A stretch of 64,000 nt of DNA. Origin: Nitrososphaerota archaeon. Lineage in GTDB: Archaea; Thermoproteota; Nitrososphaeria; Nitrososphaerales; Nitrosopumilaceae. The translations under genes and the position numbers were made by a program. The DNA lies in NCBI GenBank assembly GCA_005877205.1, contig VBPL01000004.1, forward strand, positions 1 to 64,000, read 5' to 3'. Of the stretch, positions 41,771 through 50,053 are shown one piece after another (the first letter of the stretch is position 1; every line of letters starts with the position of its first letter). Under the pieces are notes generated by a model. It was not told the DNA's origin. It saw nothing but the letters and a program-made list of their open reading frames with translations, and ran no database searches.

Positions 41771-42028
41771 CTATCTTTCAAGGAATTTGGCAAATTCGAT
41801 GCTAGGGAATTCCTTGCTTTCCCGTCTAGGTTTCACGTTTAATTCCTTGGATAGCGTTTGTAGAAGATTAGGCTCTCTTTGTGTTGTTTTTTGTTCTACG
41901 TTGATCATTCTCAATATTGCGTCTTTAATGAGATAAGACGGTGAACAGCCTACAACATTACAAATATCAATTAATCTACTGTGTTCCTCTTCGGTCAGTT
42001 TGGTCGAGACAACCCTGAAGTAGACCAT
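41771..42028 (-). CDS. Ribbon-helix-helix-like small DNA-binding protein
   Basis: 85 residues from the ATG at 42026-42028. The N-terminal 'VYFRVVSTKLTEEEHSRLID' strand-helix and 'GCSPSYLIKDAILRMI' helix match the CopG/Arc ribbon-helix-helix pattern; the tail is polar. Upstream in-frame ATGs (42037 and 42097) add a hydrophobic, unlikely leader. Possible local transcription regulator; no target seen. Lies between tfb and sufC. Confidence 0.6.
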   Translation of the reverse strand: MVYFRVVSTKLTEEEHSRLIDICNVVGCSPSYLIKDAILRMINVEQKTTQREPNLLQTLSKELNVKPRRESKEFPSIEFAKFLER

Positions 42029-42152
42029 GGTATACATATGTAGACCGCCACAGATTAGGAGTGTTAGAGTCCTTATTGTGACAGACAACGTTTTCATGGC
42101 TAAAAGGAATGTAAGATATTTGGTGAATTAGAACAAGCTAATTTTTTGTTGA

Positions 42153-42161
42153 CTTATATAT
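42153..42161 (+). promoter_or_regulatory. TATA box of sufC
   Basis: CTTATATAT, 22-30 bases before the ATG at 42183 but only 10 before the in-frame ATG at 42171, so it favours 42183 as the start. Confidence 0.55.
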
Positions 42162-42182
42162 CCAAAAGGCATGATTAGGCAC

Positions 42183-42968
42183 ATGGCAATCCTAGAGATC
42201 AAAGACCTCTATGCCCAAAGAGATGGAAAGGAAATTCTCAAAGGTGTAAATCTCAAGACAGGCTCAGGCGAAGTTCATGCCATAATGGGTCCAAACGGGT
42301 CTGGAAAGAGTACACTTGCATATACTATCCTAGGACATCCAAAGTACCAAGTTACAAAGGGAGAGATCCTACTTGATGGTCACAGCATTCTTGATCTTTC
42401 TGCTGATGAAAGATCAAAGAAAGGATTGTTTCTAGCATTCCAGTATCCTACAGAGGTTTCTGGTGTTGGATATTCACATTTTCTCAGGACTGCATACAAT
42501 GCATTGAGTAAATCACTTGGCGATCAAAATCGCGAGGTCTTTTTGACAGTAAGAGAGTTTCAAAATTATCTTAAGAAAAATCTTGATCAAGTAGGGCTCA
42601 AACAGGATTTCCTGTCAAGATATCTTAACGAAGGATTTTCCGGGGGCGAAAAGAAGAGATCGGAAGTTTTGCAAATGGCTGTTCTTCAGCCCAAGATTTC
42701 AATTCTGGATGAGCCTGACTCTGGTTTGGATATTGATTCTGTTCAGGCAGTGGCAAAGGCAATTAGCCAAGTTTCAAGGAAAGATGCAACCGTGATAGTA
42801 ATCACGCACTATGCAAGAATTCTCAAGTTTCTTGACAAGCTCGACTTTGTACATGTTATGTCAGAAGGCAAGATGATTAAAGAAGGACCTAAAGAGCTTG
42901 CAGATGAATTAGAACTGAAAGGATATACATGGTTGGGAATTCAAGATCCTGCAGAACAGCCTAAATAA
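42183..42968 (+). CDS. sufC: Fe-S cluster assembly ATPase SufC
   Basis: ABC-type ATPase of the SufBCD scaffold complex. 261 residues: Walker A 'GPNGSGKSTLAYTILG', Q-loop 'LFLAFQYPTEVSGVGY', the SufC-type signature 'NEGFSGGEKKRSEVLQMAVL', Walker B 'ISILDEPDSGLDID', and 'VITHYARIL'. Start chosen by the TATA box spacing (in-frame ATG at 42171 is the alternative). It stands alone; sufD, sufS and iscU are at the right end of the window. Confidence 0.95.
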   Translation: MAILEIKDLYAQRDGKEILKGVNLKTGSGEVHAIMGPNGSGKSTLAYTILGHPKYQVTKGEILLDGHSILDLSADERSKKGLFLAFQYPTEVSGVGYSHFLRTAYNALSKSLGDQNREVFLTVREFQNYLKKNLDQVGLKQDFLSRYLNEGFSGGEKKRSEVLQMAVLQPKISILDEPDSGLDIDSVQAVAKAISQVSRKDATVIVITHYARILKFLDKLDFVHVMSEGKMIKEGPKELADELELKGYTWLGIQDPAEQPK

Positions 42969-43008
42969 TATTTTAAAAAATTAAATCAGATAAGAGTTTA
43001 GTTATGAT

Positions 43009-43446
43009 ATGAAAGGTGGTGAGTCTGCGCCAGATTTTGAGCTAAAATCTCATACAGGTGAGACTGTAAGACTCTCGTCGTATTTTGGAAAGAAGAAAGT
43101 AGTTCTATTCTTTTATGTCAAGGATAATACTCCAGGTTGTGCAGCTGAGGTCAATGGATTCAAGAATTATTATCACAAGGTTTCTGACAAGTACGAGATA
43201 CTTGGAATAAACCAGGACTCTGAAGACTCACACATGAAATTCTGTTCTGAGTACAAGCTTCCATTCAAGCTTCTCTCCGATCCAGGAAAGAAGATCGCAT
43301 CGTTATATGATGCAAGAGGAACACTTGGAATGTACACAAAAAGAATCACCTATCTGATAGGCCTAGATGGCAAGATCGAAAGAATAATTTCCGGAATAGG
43401 GGCCTCAAAGCATATAGAGTTCATAGAAAGCCTTGCCAGCCCGTGA
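43009..43446 (+). CDS. Peroxiredoxin, PrxQ type, probable 2-Cys
   Basis: 145 residues. Peroxidatic Cys44 in 'VKDNTPGCAAEVNGF' and a second Cys79 in 'MKFCSEYKLPF', 35 residues later, the spacing of PrxQ proteins whose resolving Cys is in helix alpha-3. It therefore differs mechanistically from the 1-Cys paralogue at 2037. ATG at 43009, 40 bases after sufC, and may help protect Fe-S assembly from peroxide. Confidence 0.9.
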   Translation: MKGGESAPDFELKSHTGETVRLSSYFGKKKVVLFFYVKDNTPGCAAEVNGFKNYYHKVSDKYEILGINQDSEDSHMKFCSEYKLPFKLLSDPGKKIASLYDARGTLGMYTKRITYLIGLDGKIERIISGIGASKHIEFIESLASP

Positions 43447-43533
43447 AGGTCTCAAGGTAATTAAAAAGACGCAATAACAAAGTCTAAAATTTCTTACCTA
43501 CCAAAAGAAACCTTTCTTTAGAAAGTTCCACTT

Positions 43534-43686
43534 ATGCAAGAATCAAATGAAGCAAGATCAAGCGAGTTTTACACAAATTGCATGAGATACTTTGAAGCAT
43601 TAAGAAAACATGGAAAGCAAGATTTTGCGTTTGAGGATGAATTTTTCTATACGATGCCTGCCATATCAGAGAAACTTCTCACATAA
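43534..43686 (+). CDS. Small hypothetical protein, 50 residues
   Basis: ATG at 43534, TAA at 43684. Soluble, acidic and aromatic-rich: 'SSEFYTNCMRYFEALRKHGK' followed by 'FAFEDEFFYTMPAISEKLL'. No known motif. Composition and length suggest a real small gene between the peroxiredoxin and tRNA-Leu. Not recognised. Confidence 0.5.
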   Translation: MQESNEARSSEFYTNCMRYFEALRKHGKQDFAFEDEFFYTMPAISEKLLT

Positions 43687-43759
43687 TATTAGATACACAT
43701 GTCATTGAAAATTTTAGACCACGGTTTCAGTTATATAGTCAATGTTTGAACTTCTCCTT

Positions 43760-43859
43760 GCAGAGGTATCGAAGCCCGGCCAACCGAGAAGGACTCAAGA
43801 TTTTGGCATGGGAAATCCTTTCCCTTAGGGGTTCGGGGGTTCAAATCCCTCCCTCTGCA
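43760..43859 (+). tRNA. tRNA-Leu (anticodon CAA) with 15-base intron
   Basis: Class II tRNA: acceptor GCAGAGG/CCTCTGC, anticodon stem AAGGA/TCCTT, loop CTCAAGA after splicing (anticodon CAA at 43796-43798), long variable arm, T arm with TTCAAAT. The intron 43800-43814 lies between positions 37 and 38; helix CTCA/TGGG with bulges AGA and AAA forms the BHB site. CCA is not encoded. TTATATAG about 25 bases upstream is a likely TATA box. Confidence 0.93.
43800..43814 (+). other. Very short BHB intron of tRNA-Leu
   Basis: 15 bases, cut between G43799/A43800 and A43814/A43815. Near the lower size limit of archaeal tRNA introns. Confidence 0.8.
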
Positions 43860-43944
43860 TTCTCTTGGTCTTCTTTTCTCTTCTCTGTCTTTGCTTGCGA
43901 GTTGGCTCATCAAATCCACGATGTTTCTTGCCCATGGTATCCAT
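43825..43944 (-). CDS. Small basic protein gene overlapping tRNA-Leu antisense
   Basis: From ATG at 43942-43944 (or 43933-43935) the frame gives 39 residues, very basic: 'MGKKHRGFDEPTRKQRQRRE' then 'KKTKRMQ'. The last 11 codons run through the tRNA-Leu 3' half on the other strand ('REGFEPPNP' is a tRNA shadow). The N-terminal part looks like a genuine small basic protein, perhaps ribosome- or RNA-associated; the overlap with a tRNA makes the call uncertain. Confidence 0.4.
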   Translation of the reverse strand: MDTMGKKHRGFDEPTRKQRQRREKKTKRMQREGFEPPNP

Positions 43945-44016
43945 AGGAGTATTTATTAGAAGGGTATAGAAATGTTGACAGTATTCTACTGATAAATCGT
44001 TCTTAGAATTGGTTTT

Positions 44017-44039
44017 ATCTTTCAACAATATTGAAAGAT
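44017..44039. terminator. Perfect 9-bp hairpin downstream of the secreted-protein gene
   Basis: ATCTTTCAA (44017-44025), loop CAATA, TTGAAAGAT (44031-44039). It lies about 24 bases after the stop of the minus-strand gene at 44063. A T-rich run follows on the plus strand (GTTTTCATTTTTTC), so it could also serve plus-strand transcripts. Confidence 0.45.
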
Positions 44040-44062
44040 GTAGAGTTTTCATTTTTTCATTC

Positions 44063-45115
44063 TTAATGAAGCGGTTCGGGAGGTGGAACATAAATCGCTT
44101 GTGTCTCATTATTACAGGTAATGATTACCTTGGCTGCTTCTTGTCTAATATCGTTATGTGTGTTAAAAACAATATTGTATCTATAAGAACCGTCTTCGTG
44201 TAAATCAGAAATTGTTACATTTTCAGAATCAGTCTTGTATAATGTATTACCTGGATAGAAAGTTTGAAACGAGAAGATATAGTATGGGTTTCTGAAATTA
44301 TGTATAATCACGTAAATACTACGTGGAATGATTCCTGTTCCATTTGGGTAGTAGATGCCAGAAAAGTCTGGGTTCAGAAATGCATAAAAATCTAGGATGT
44401 GATTTTTTGCCCAGCCACGTCCTAACAATTTCTTGGCATTTTCTGGTTTTATACATACTGGAGAACCATTACTTGCTTTTAAGAGAAGAAAAAATCCAGT
44501 AGGACAGGCAATTTCATTTGCTGAGACTCCAGATCTTAGTTGTTGCAGTGGTGCCATACTTTTAGTTACAGGAACGTCAAGATAGTAATCAAATTCTGGA
44601 TGATCATCAAACACTGTAAAATCGTGACCAACCGATATGCCTTCCAGAAATATGCTGATTTGGTACTGACCACTCTTACCAAGTATAGGAGCAATCAGAT
44701 CTATAGGACCTTGGAACAGAGACATTTCAGGATTGGTCCGGTTTTGGTAATTAACAAAATTCCAACTGCCTGAACCGTACGGTGTTAACTTTAGATTTAT
44801 TGTACTGTTGATTACACGCAAGTGTTCTTCTATTGAAGTTCCATCTGGCTTTAGTATCATAAGGTCAAAATATTTTGGATAATTGGACGTTTTATCTGCC
44901 TCATTAAGCCATGAAAGTGAGAGCAATCTTCCTTGAGTGTAATCGGTGGTAGCTATTTTTGGATCAATTTCTATATGTTGCGTAATAGATTTGAACCCAT
45001 ATTGTGATGCAAGTCCGTGGAATGTGGAAAAACCATCCCCGTGAGCTGAACTAGCATAAGATGTCATTCCAACTATTGTAATAATTACTGCATATGCTAT
45101 TTGTAGTGCTTTCAA
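44063..45115 (-). CDS. Secreted protein with thaumarchaeal C-rich motif
   Basis: 350 residues with an N-terminal signal peptide ('ALQIAYAVIITIVGM' then 'SYASSAHG'). The mature part has beta-rich sequence and a block 'APLQQLRSGVSANEIACPTG' ... 'SPVCIKPENAKKLLGRGW', with two cysteines. From memory, this block recurs in many predicted exported proteins of ammonia-oxidising archaea. Function unknown; probably at the cell surface. ATG at 45113-45115. Confidence 0.75.
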   Translation of the reverse strand: MKALQIAYAVIITIVGMTSYASSAHGDGFSTFHGLASQYGFKSITQHIEIDPKIATTDYTQGRLLSLSWLNEADKTSNYPKYFDLMILKPDGTSIEEHLRVINSTINLKLTPYGSGSWNFVNYQNRTNPEMSLFQGPIDLIAPILGKSGQYQISIFLEGISVGHDFTVFDDHPEFDYYLDVPVTKSMAPLQQLRSGVSANEIACPTGFFLLLKASNGSPVCIKPENAKKLLGRGWAKNHILDFYAFLNPDFSGIYYPNGTGIIPRSIYVIIHNFRNPYYIFSFQTFYPGNTLYKTDSENVTISDLHEDGSYRYNIVFNTHNDIRQEAAKVIITCNNETQAIYVPPPEPLH

Positions 45116-45235
45116 GTTTGAAATATACGACGCTCCAATTGATTAAAAAATTGGCGTAGAATGGTGCTATAACAATCTTCTCAATTAATATATTCAAAAA
45201 AGGGGCCAGGTAAGCTAATATTAGAAAATCTTTTC

Positions 45236-46474
45236 ATGGGGGCAACTAGGAATGCATCTATGAAGAACCAAAGATTACCTGGACCAAATGCAAGACGGGT
45301 TATAGATGCAATGAAGAAGCATGCCTATGATTCAACTTTCATGTATCCTCTGGTCATAGCAAATGGCTATGATTCCATTATCGAAGATATAGATGGTAAC
45401 AGATTTCTTGACTTTACTTCCAACATCGGTGCTTGTCCTTTAGGCTATTCTCATCCTGATATCATCGAAGTTTTATCCGAATATTCCACAAATGGAACAC
45501 ACAAAATTGCCGGTCAAGATTTTTATTGTAGGGAGCATGCAGGCATTGCAGAAAAAATTTCTTCCATCATACCAAGTGGTTTTAAGACATTTTTCATAAA
45601 TAGCGGTGCAGAGGCGGTCGAAAATGCGATAAAAATAGCCTACAGGAAGATGGGTCCTCTACCTGGCGTTTCTTGTGCAGGATCATTCCACGGCAGAACC
45701 TTGGGAGCTCTCAGCTTTACCTCGAGCAGACCTGTTCACAAATATAACTTTCCAGAGTTCCCCGTCAAGAGGATAAAGTTTTGTGTAAAAGACGATGATA
45801 CAGAGATTGATTCTGTCAAAGATCTTCTGAAAGAAAACAAGGTTGCATTCATTCTAACCGAAGTTATTCAAGGAGAAGGAGGATACAACGTTGCCAGCAA
45901 GAAATTCATTAAAAATTTAAGAAAATACGCAACACAGTATGGAGTTCCGCTAATTTTGGATGAAGTTCAATCAGGTGTTGGTCACACAGGAAAGTGGTGG
46001 GCCTTTGAGCATTATGATGTCAAACCAGACATAATGAGTGCAGCAAAGGCTTTACAAGTCGGAGCGGCCGCGTTTCACAAAAAATTTGATCCTGGTGAAA
46101 AATCAGTATTATCTAGTACGTGGGGTGGAGGAAGTAGAATTGACATGGCAGTTGGGGCAAGAATTCTTGAAGTAATAAAAAGAGACAAACTTCTTCAAAA
46201 TGCAACAAAGATGGGCAATATTCTCAAGAAAGGATTGGAAGAACTTGTAGGGAAAAAAGGTGTCATAGATGTAAGAGGACTAGGCCTCATGATTGGATTA
46301 GAGTTTGACACCAAGGTGCGCCGAGACAAGAAGATTTTGGAAATATTCAAGAACGGTTTGCTAACGCTCGGGGCTGGCCAGAAATCCCTTAGAATTATCC
46401 CGCCATTGATCATTACAAGAGAGCAGATAGAACAAGGACTTTATACAATGAATAAAGTATTGCTCAGAAACTAA
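45236..46474 (+). CDS. Class III aminotransferase
   Basis: 412 residues, PLP-dependent omega-aminotransferase. 'NIGACPLGYSHPDIIEVL', 'FINSGAEAVENAIKIAY', 'SFHGRTLGALSFT', 'LILDEVQSGVGHTGKWWAFE', PLP lysine in 'MSAAKALQVGAAAF', 'STWGGGSRIDMAVGARIL'. It belongs with GABA/ornithine/lysine-type aminotransferases rather than with HemL. Neighbour on the opposite strand is an acyl-CoA dehydrogenase, stops overlapping by four bases. A TATA-like TAATATTAG is about 25 bases upstream of the ATG. Confidence 0.9.
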   Translation: MGATRNASMKNQRLPGPNARRVIDAMKKHAYDSTFMYPLVIANGYDSIIEDIDGNRFLDFTSNIGACPLGYSHPDIIEVLSEYSTNGTHKIAGQDFYCREHAGIAEKISSIIPSGFKTFFINSGAEAVENAIKIAYRKMGPLPGVSCAGSFHGRTLGALSFTSSRPVHKYNFPEFPVKRIKFCVKDDDTEIDSVKDLLKENKVAFILTEVIQGEGGYNVASKKFIKNLRKYATQYGVPLILDEVQSGVGHTGKWWAFEHYDVKPDIMSAAKALQVGAAAFHKKFDPGEKSVLSSTWGGGSRIDMAVGARILEVIKRDKLLQNATKMGNILKKGLEELVGKKGVIDVRGLGLMIGLEFDTKVRRDKKILEIFKNGLLTLGAGQKSLRIIPPLIITREQIEQGLYTMNKVLLRN

Positions 46475-47736
46475 TACGCTTGGTACTTTTCCCCGAGCTC
46501 AAGAGAAGCTATCTTCAGTTTTAAGACTTCGTTCGCGCCTTCGTATATGGTAATTGCTCTAGAATCCAAAAAGTGTCTTGCAACCCTGTTTGTCTTCTGA
46601 TATGCAAAAGATCCAAAGATCTGTACTGCCCTATTTGAGCAGTCAAAGGCGGCGTTGGATGCATGAAGTTTGGCTATAGCTGCAAGCCTGTCAGCCCTCT
46701 TTCGCAATAATGAATATTCCTGCTCTTCTCTATTGAGTTTTGACTGCCAATTTTCATCTTTTTCCTTTAGGTTCTCAATGTAATCATGAAGTTTCTGTCT
46801 TGCTGCGGCAGCACAATAAACTAGCCACCTGGAACTTTCAATATTTAGTATGATGGATGTAAGGTGTTCTTGAATAAGCTGCTTCTTTGCAAGTAAAGCA
46901 CCATGTTGCTCCCTTTTTTGTGAATGTTTTATGGATTCTTCAAGACAGTCATTCATTACTCCCACCGCTCCAGCGGCTACGCTCAACCTTCCATCTATGA
47001 GCGCACTGTACGCTATGCTTAGTCCTTTCCCTTTTGTTCCAAGAAGATTCTTTTTTGGGACAACACAGTTTTCAAAATTAATTTCCGCATTCTTTACTGT
47101 AAGTAATCCTACCTTGTCTTTCATCTCTTCTGCATGAAAACCTTTCGAATCAGTATCAATAATAAAGGCAGATATTCTTCTATCAGGTCCTCTTGCGTAT
47201 GTTGTTATGACTTTCGCAATGGTGCCATTGCCAACCCAGTGTTTCTTTCCATTCAAAATGAAATTATCTCCGTTTTCTTCAAACTTTGTTGTCATCGAAG
47301 CTGGATCGCTCCCAGCTGTTGGCTCAGTTAGTGCAAATGCCATCATGCTTTTCCCGGAAGTGGTGTTAGGAAGATATTTTCTTTTTTGGTCTTCATCAGC
47401 CCAATTTTGGAGAACCATTTGACCGATTGAAATATGCGCTGAAAAGAAAGTACGTAGTGAATTTCCTTCTTTTCCTATTCTTTCAAGTGCCAACATGTAA
47501 GTTAAAACATCATAACCTAGGCCACCATACTTTTTTGAGATAGGACAACCAAGCATTCCAATTTTTCCAAATTCTGGAACTATCCTATCATTTGCCCTTT
47601 CTTCAAGGTAACATTTTGATTCATGATCTCTAATAGATGTGCAGGCAGAATCTACTTGTTCTAGAAAATTTTTTTGTTCTTCTGAGACTTCAAAATTCAT
47701 CTTGGACAGATTTGAGTATGACATGTAGTTACTCAA
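46471..47736 (-). CDS. Acyl-CoA dehydrogenase
   Basis: FAD enzyme of 421 residues that oxidises acyl-CoA thioesters. 'ALTEPTAGSDPASMTTK' and 'DNFILNGKKHWVGNGTIA' form the FAD/substrate middle domain; 'YEGANEVLKLKIA' carries the catalytic Glu. Between residues about 310 and 345 it has an extra charged helical segment ('ENLKEKDENWQSKLNREEQE') not usual in the family. Could serve fatty or amino acid breakdown; no other beta-oxidation gene is nearby. ATG at 47734-47736. Confidence 0.9.
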   Translation of the reverse strand: MSNYMSYSNLSKMNFEVSEEQKNFLEQVDSACTSIRDHESKCYLEERANDRIVPEFGKIGMLGCPISKKYGGLGYDVLTYMLALERIGKEGNSLRTFFSAHISIGQMVLQNWADEDQKRKYLPNTTSGKSMMAFALTEPTAGSDPASMTTKFEENGDNFILNGKKHWVGNGTIAKVITTYARGPDRRISAFIIDTDSKGFHAEEMKDKVGLLTVKNAEINFENCVVPKKNLLGTKGKGLSIAYSALIDGRLSVAAGAVGVMNDCLEESIKHSQKREQHGALLAKKQLIQEHLTSIILNIESSRWLVYCAAAARQKLHDYIENLKEKDENWQSKLNREEQEYSLLRKRADRLAAIAKLHASNAAFDCSNRAVQIFGSFAYQKTNRVARHFLDSRAITIYEGANEVLKLKIASLELGEKYQAY

Positions 47737-47774
47737 TAGTCTCCTGCAATAAGATTATCGTGTTTTAGGAGCTT

Positions 47775-47897
47775 TTACACCTTTACCATTTCGATCTCTC
47801 TAACATTGTGTTTTGAGAGATCTTCATGCAAACTAGCGTGGTACTCGTCAGTAAAAGTAAGATTACATCTATAGCATTTCCACGCTTTGGTGCTCAC
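47775..47897 (-). CDS. Tiny C2H2 zinc-finger protein, 40 residues
   Basis: GTG at 47895-47897 to TAA at 47775. One C2H2 finger: Cys8, Cys11, His24, His30 in 'KCYRCNLTFTDEYHASLHED' then 'LSKH', spacing C-x2-C-x12-H-x5-H. A clear TATA box (TTTATAAATT, 47918-47927) lies 21-30 bases upstream, so the message is probably leaderless. Similar in size and spacing to the finger at 9844. Role unknown; nucleic-acid binding is likely from the motif. Confidence 0.7.
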   Translation of the reverse strand: MSTKAWKCYRCNLTFTDEYHASLHEDLSKHNVREIEMVKV

Positions 47898-47917
47898 ATT
47901 AGCATTACGCTATTTTA

Positions 47918-47927
47918 ATTTATAAAT
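47918..47927 (-). promoter_or_regulatory. TATA box of the 40-residue zinc-finger gene
   Basis: TTTATAAATT on the minus strand, 21-30 bases before the GTG at 47897. Supports the reality of this very short gene. Confidence 0.6.
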
Positions 47928-48110
47928 ATTTGTACTTTCTTTTCATTTTGCGAAATAACAGAGATATCTGGTCTGCGTAGGTTCGAAATTTCTCTGATTT
48001 CGAATGTTTCTTTTGAATTTTATAAGTTCTTTATCCGTTCTTAACCGTCCTTCCCTTGCCGATCAAACCATCATGGAATTTATAACAAAGGATTAGTTTG
48101 AAAAACCAAA
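47928..48110. other. Intergenic region before the HD-domain gene; TATA at 48077-48086
   Basis: No gene seen. Contains a short hairpin CGAAAT/ATTTCG near 47990 and, at 48077-48086, AATTTATAAC, which is 25-34 bases before the TTG at 48111 and a good TATA candidate. Confidence 0.45.
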
Positions 48111-48734
48111 TTGCGATTAGTTGAACAATTAAGAAAAGAGGTGATAAAGAGAACTGCAAAAAATGATTCTGCCCACGATTTTGGACATATAGTAAGAGTA
48201 TACAAGAATGCCCAAACAATAGCTAGGAAGGAAAAGGCCAACATGAAACTTGTTCTTGCAGCAGCTCTGCTTCATGATATAGTTTGGTATCCAAAATCAG
48301 ATCCCCGCTCTAAGACTTCCTCAGTAAGTGGTGCAAAAGAGGCAAAAAGAATCCTCAAAAGATACAGATATTCTGTTGACGAAATTAAAATAATAACGGA
48401 AGCAATTAGAGATCACAGTTTCTCAAGAGGTGTTATCCCGCAAACCCTAGAAGGTAAAATATTACAGGATGCTGATAGGTTGGACGCAATAGGAGCAATA
48501 GGTATAGCAAGGGTTTTCTCAGTGGGTGGCACTGAAAAAAGATCATTTTACAATAGTGAGGATCCGTTTTGTAAATTTCGCGTTCCAGATGAAACAAAAT
48601 GGACGTTGGATCATTTTTACAAAAAACTTTTGCTCCTAGAGAAGAAGATGAATACGAAAACAGCTAAAAATGAAGAAAGACGAAGAATTAGAATAATGAA
48701 TCAGTTTCTAAGAGAATTTAAAAGAGAAATCTAG
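48111..48734 (+). CDS. HD-domain phosphohydrolase
   Basis: 207 residues. HD motif in 'AAALLHDIVWYPKSD', preceded by 'AHDFGHIVRVYKNAQTIA' and followed by 'ITEAIRDHSFSRG' and 'LQDADRLDAIGAIGIARVF', the full metal-binding H...HD...H...D pattern of YedJ/RdgC-like HD hydrolases. Substrate probably a nucleotide; unknown. TTG start at 48111 after a TATA box. Stop shared with the convergent neighbour (four bases). Confidence 0.88.
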   Translation: MRLVEQLRKEVIKRTAKNDSAHDFGHIVRVYKNAQTIARKEKANMKLVLAAALLHDIVWYPKSDPRSKTSSVSGAKEAKRILKRYRYSVDEIKIITEAIRDHSFSRGVIPQTLEGKILQDADRLDAIGAIGIARVFSVGGTEKRSFYNSEDPFCKFRVPDETKWTLDHFYKKLLLLEKKMNTKTAKNEERRRIRIMNQFLREFKREI

Positions 48735-49042
48735 CCGTATTCTATATATCTTTTGAATCGCTTTTCAATTTCTTGATTTTTTCCACCAAGTATTCGATCC
48801 ATCTCTTCTTGGTGTCTATTCTTTATGTGAATTATCATTTCTTTGAAATTTTCATTTTGTGGATATAGAGTAATTAATGGATCAAGTATTTTGAAATATT
48901 CTGCAACTTTTCTTCTAAACTCTTCCTGACTAGGCCTTCTTATTCTATTCATCCGGAACCAAATGGTAGCCCAACTAGCACCCACAACATGAGGTAAGAG
49001 ATCATAGGCACGGTCTATTTCGAATCCTTCGTCATCTCTCAT
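48731..49042 (-). CDS. Hypothetical protein downstream of hemB
   Basis: 103 residues, all-helical prediction, charged, with 'RRPSQEEFRRKVAEYFKILD' and C-terminal 'KNQEIEKRFKRYIEYG'. No cysteine motif. Its ATG overlaps the hemB stop (ATGA), so it is made with the tetrapyrrole genes; a role in that pathway is possible but unproven. Not recognised. Confidence 0.65.
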   Translation of the reverse strand: MRDDEGFEIDRAYDLLPHVVGASWATIWFRMNRIRRPSQEEFRRKVAEYFKILDPLITLYPQNENFKEMIIHIKNRHQEEMDRILGGKNQEIEKRFKRYIEYG

Positions 49043-50019
49043 TTCTCGTTAAGGACTTTTGAGGCACTCTTTGAGAAATATGTTACTATCATGTCGGCTC
49101 CTGCTCGCTTAATTGCGGTAAGAATTTCTAATGTCACTTCCTTTTCATCAACCCAGCCTTGCATGGCAGCTGCCTTTACCAGAGCATACTCGCCAGAGAC
49201 GCTGTACGCCGATATCGGTATGTTGAACTTTTCCCTAGTCATCGCAATTAGATCCAAGTAGGCTAGGGCTGGCTTTATCATAACAATATCAACCCCCTCG
49301 GCTATATCTGTCTCGACTTCGCGCATGGCTTCTTTTGGATTAGTATATGGTAATTGGTAGGTTTTCCTGTCTCCAAATTTTGGAGCAGAATGTGCCATGT
49401 CTTTGAATGGAGAGTATAACGACGATCGATGTTTTGCAGAATGCGACATTATTGCTACATCGGAAAACCCAGCATCATCTAGCGCCGTTCTTATCATTTT
49501 TACTTGGCCGTCCATCATTGCAGATGGCGATACTACATCTGTTCCAGATTGAGCTTGACTAACGGCAACTTTTGCCAAGGTTTCAAGACTGGAATCATTA
49601 TCTATCTTGTGACCTTTCACAAGACCGCAATGTCCTGCAGTCGTATATTGACAAAGACAGACATCTGCCATAATTGCGATTTCATTACCAAGATTCTTTC
49701 TTATTTCTGAAATTGCTTTCTGAACAATCCCGTCTTGAGCAAATGCAGAAGAACCTCTATCATCCTTACGCGATGGCATTCCAAAAACCATAATAGCTGG
49801 AATCTTCAATTCTACAATAGAATTTACTTCATCAACTACATCTTTTAGTGGAAGCCTTTCCATACCAGGCATTGATTCACCTTGAACTTTTGACTTCAAA
49901 TCCTCCTCAACAAAGATAGGACAAATAAGGTCTTTTGGGGAAAGTCTGACTTCTTCTAAGAGCTCACGAATTTTGCCAGTTTTTCGTAAACGACGAAGCC
50001 TCAGATTAGGAAAAGACAT
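49039..50019 (-). CDS. hemB: Porphobilinogen synthase
   Basis: Condenses two 5-aminolevulinate molecules. 326 residues. Zinc-type active site 'DVCLCQYTTAGHCGLV' with three cysteines, lysines in 'MSHSAKHRSSLYSPFKDMA' and in 'IVMIKPALAYLDLIA', and 'YSVSGEYALVKAAA'. ATG at 50017-50019, 34 bases after hemA. Confidence 0.95.
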   Translation of the reverse strand: MSFPNLRLRRLRKTGKIRELLEEVRLSPKDLICPIFVEEDLKSKVQGESMPGMERLPLKDVVDEVNSIVELKIPAIMVFGMPSRKDDRGSSAFAQDGIVQKAISEIRKNLGNEIAIMADVCLCQYTTAGHCGLVKGHKIDNDSSLETLAKVAVSQAQSGTDVVSPSAMMDGQVKMIRTALDDAGFSDVAIMSHSAKHRSSLYSPFKDMAHSAPKFGDRKTYQLPYTNPKEAMREVETDIAEGVDIVMIKPALAYLDLIAMTREKFNIPISAYSVSGEYALVKAAAMQGWVDEKEVTLEILTAIKRAGADMIVTYFSKSASKVLNEK

Positions 50020-50053
50020 TATACAAATTACGATTTACTAGCAATATAATTTG

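Noticed and set aside
43746-43946. Plus-strand open frame across tRNA-Leu
   Set aside because: Reads directly through the tRNA, including its intron, with no other support.
45236-46474. Class III aminotransferase as HemL (glutamate-1-semialdehyde mutase)
   Set aside because: Motifs fit GABA/ornithine-type enzymes and the gene is outside the heme unit.
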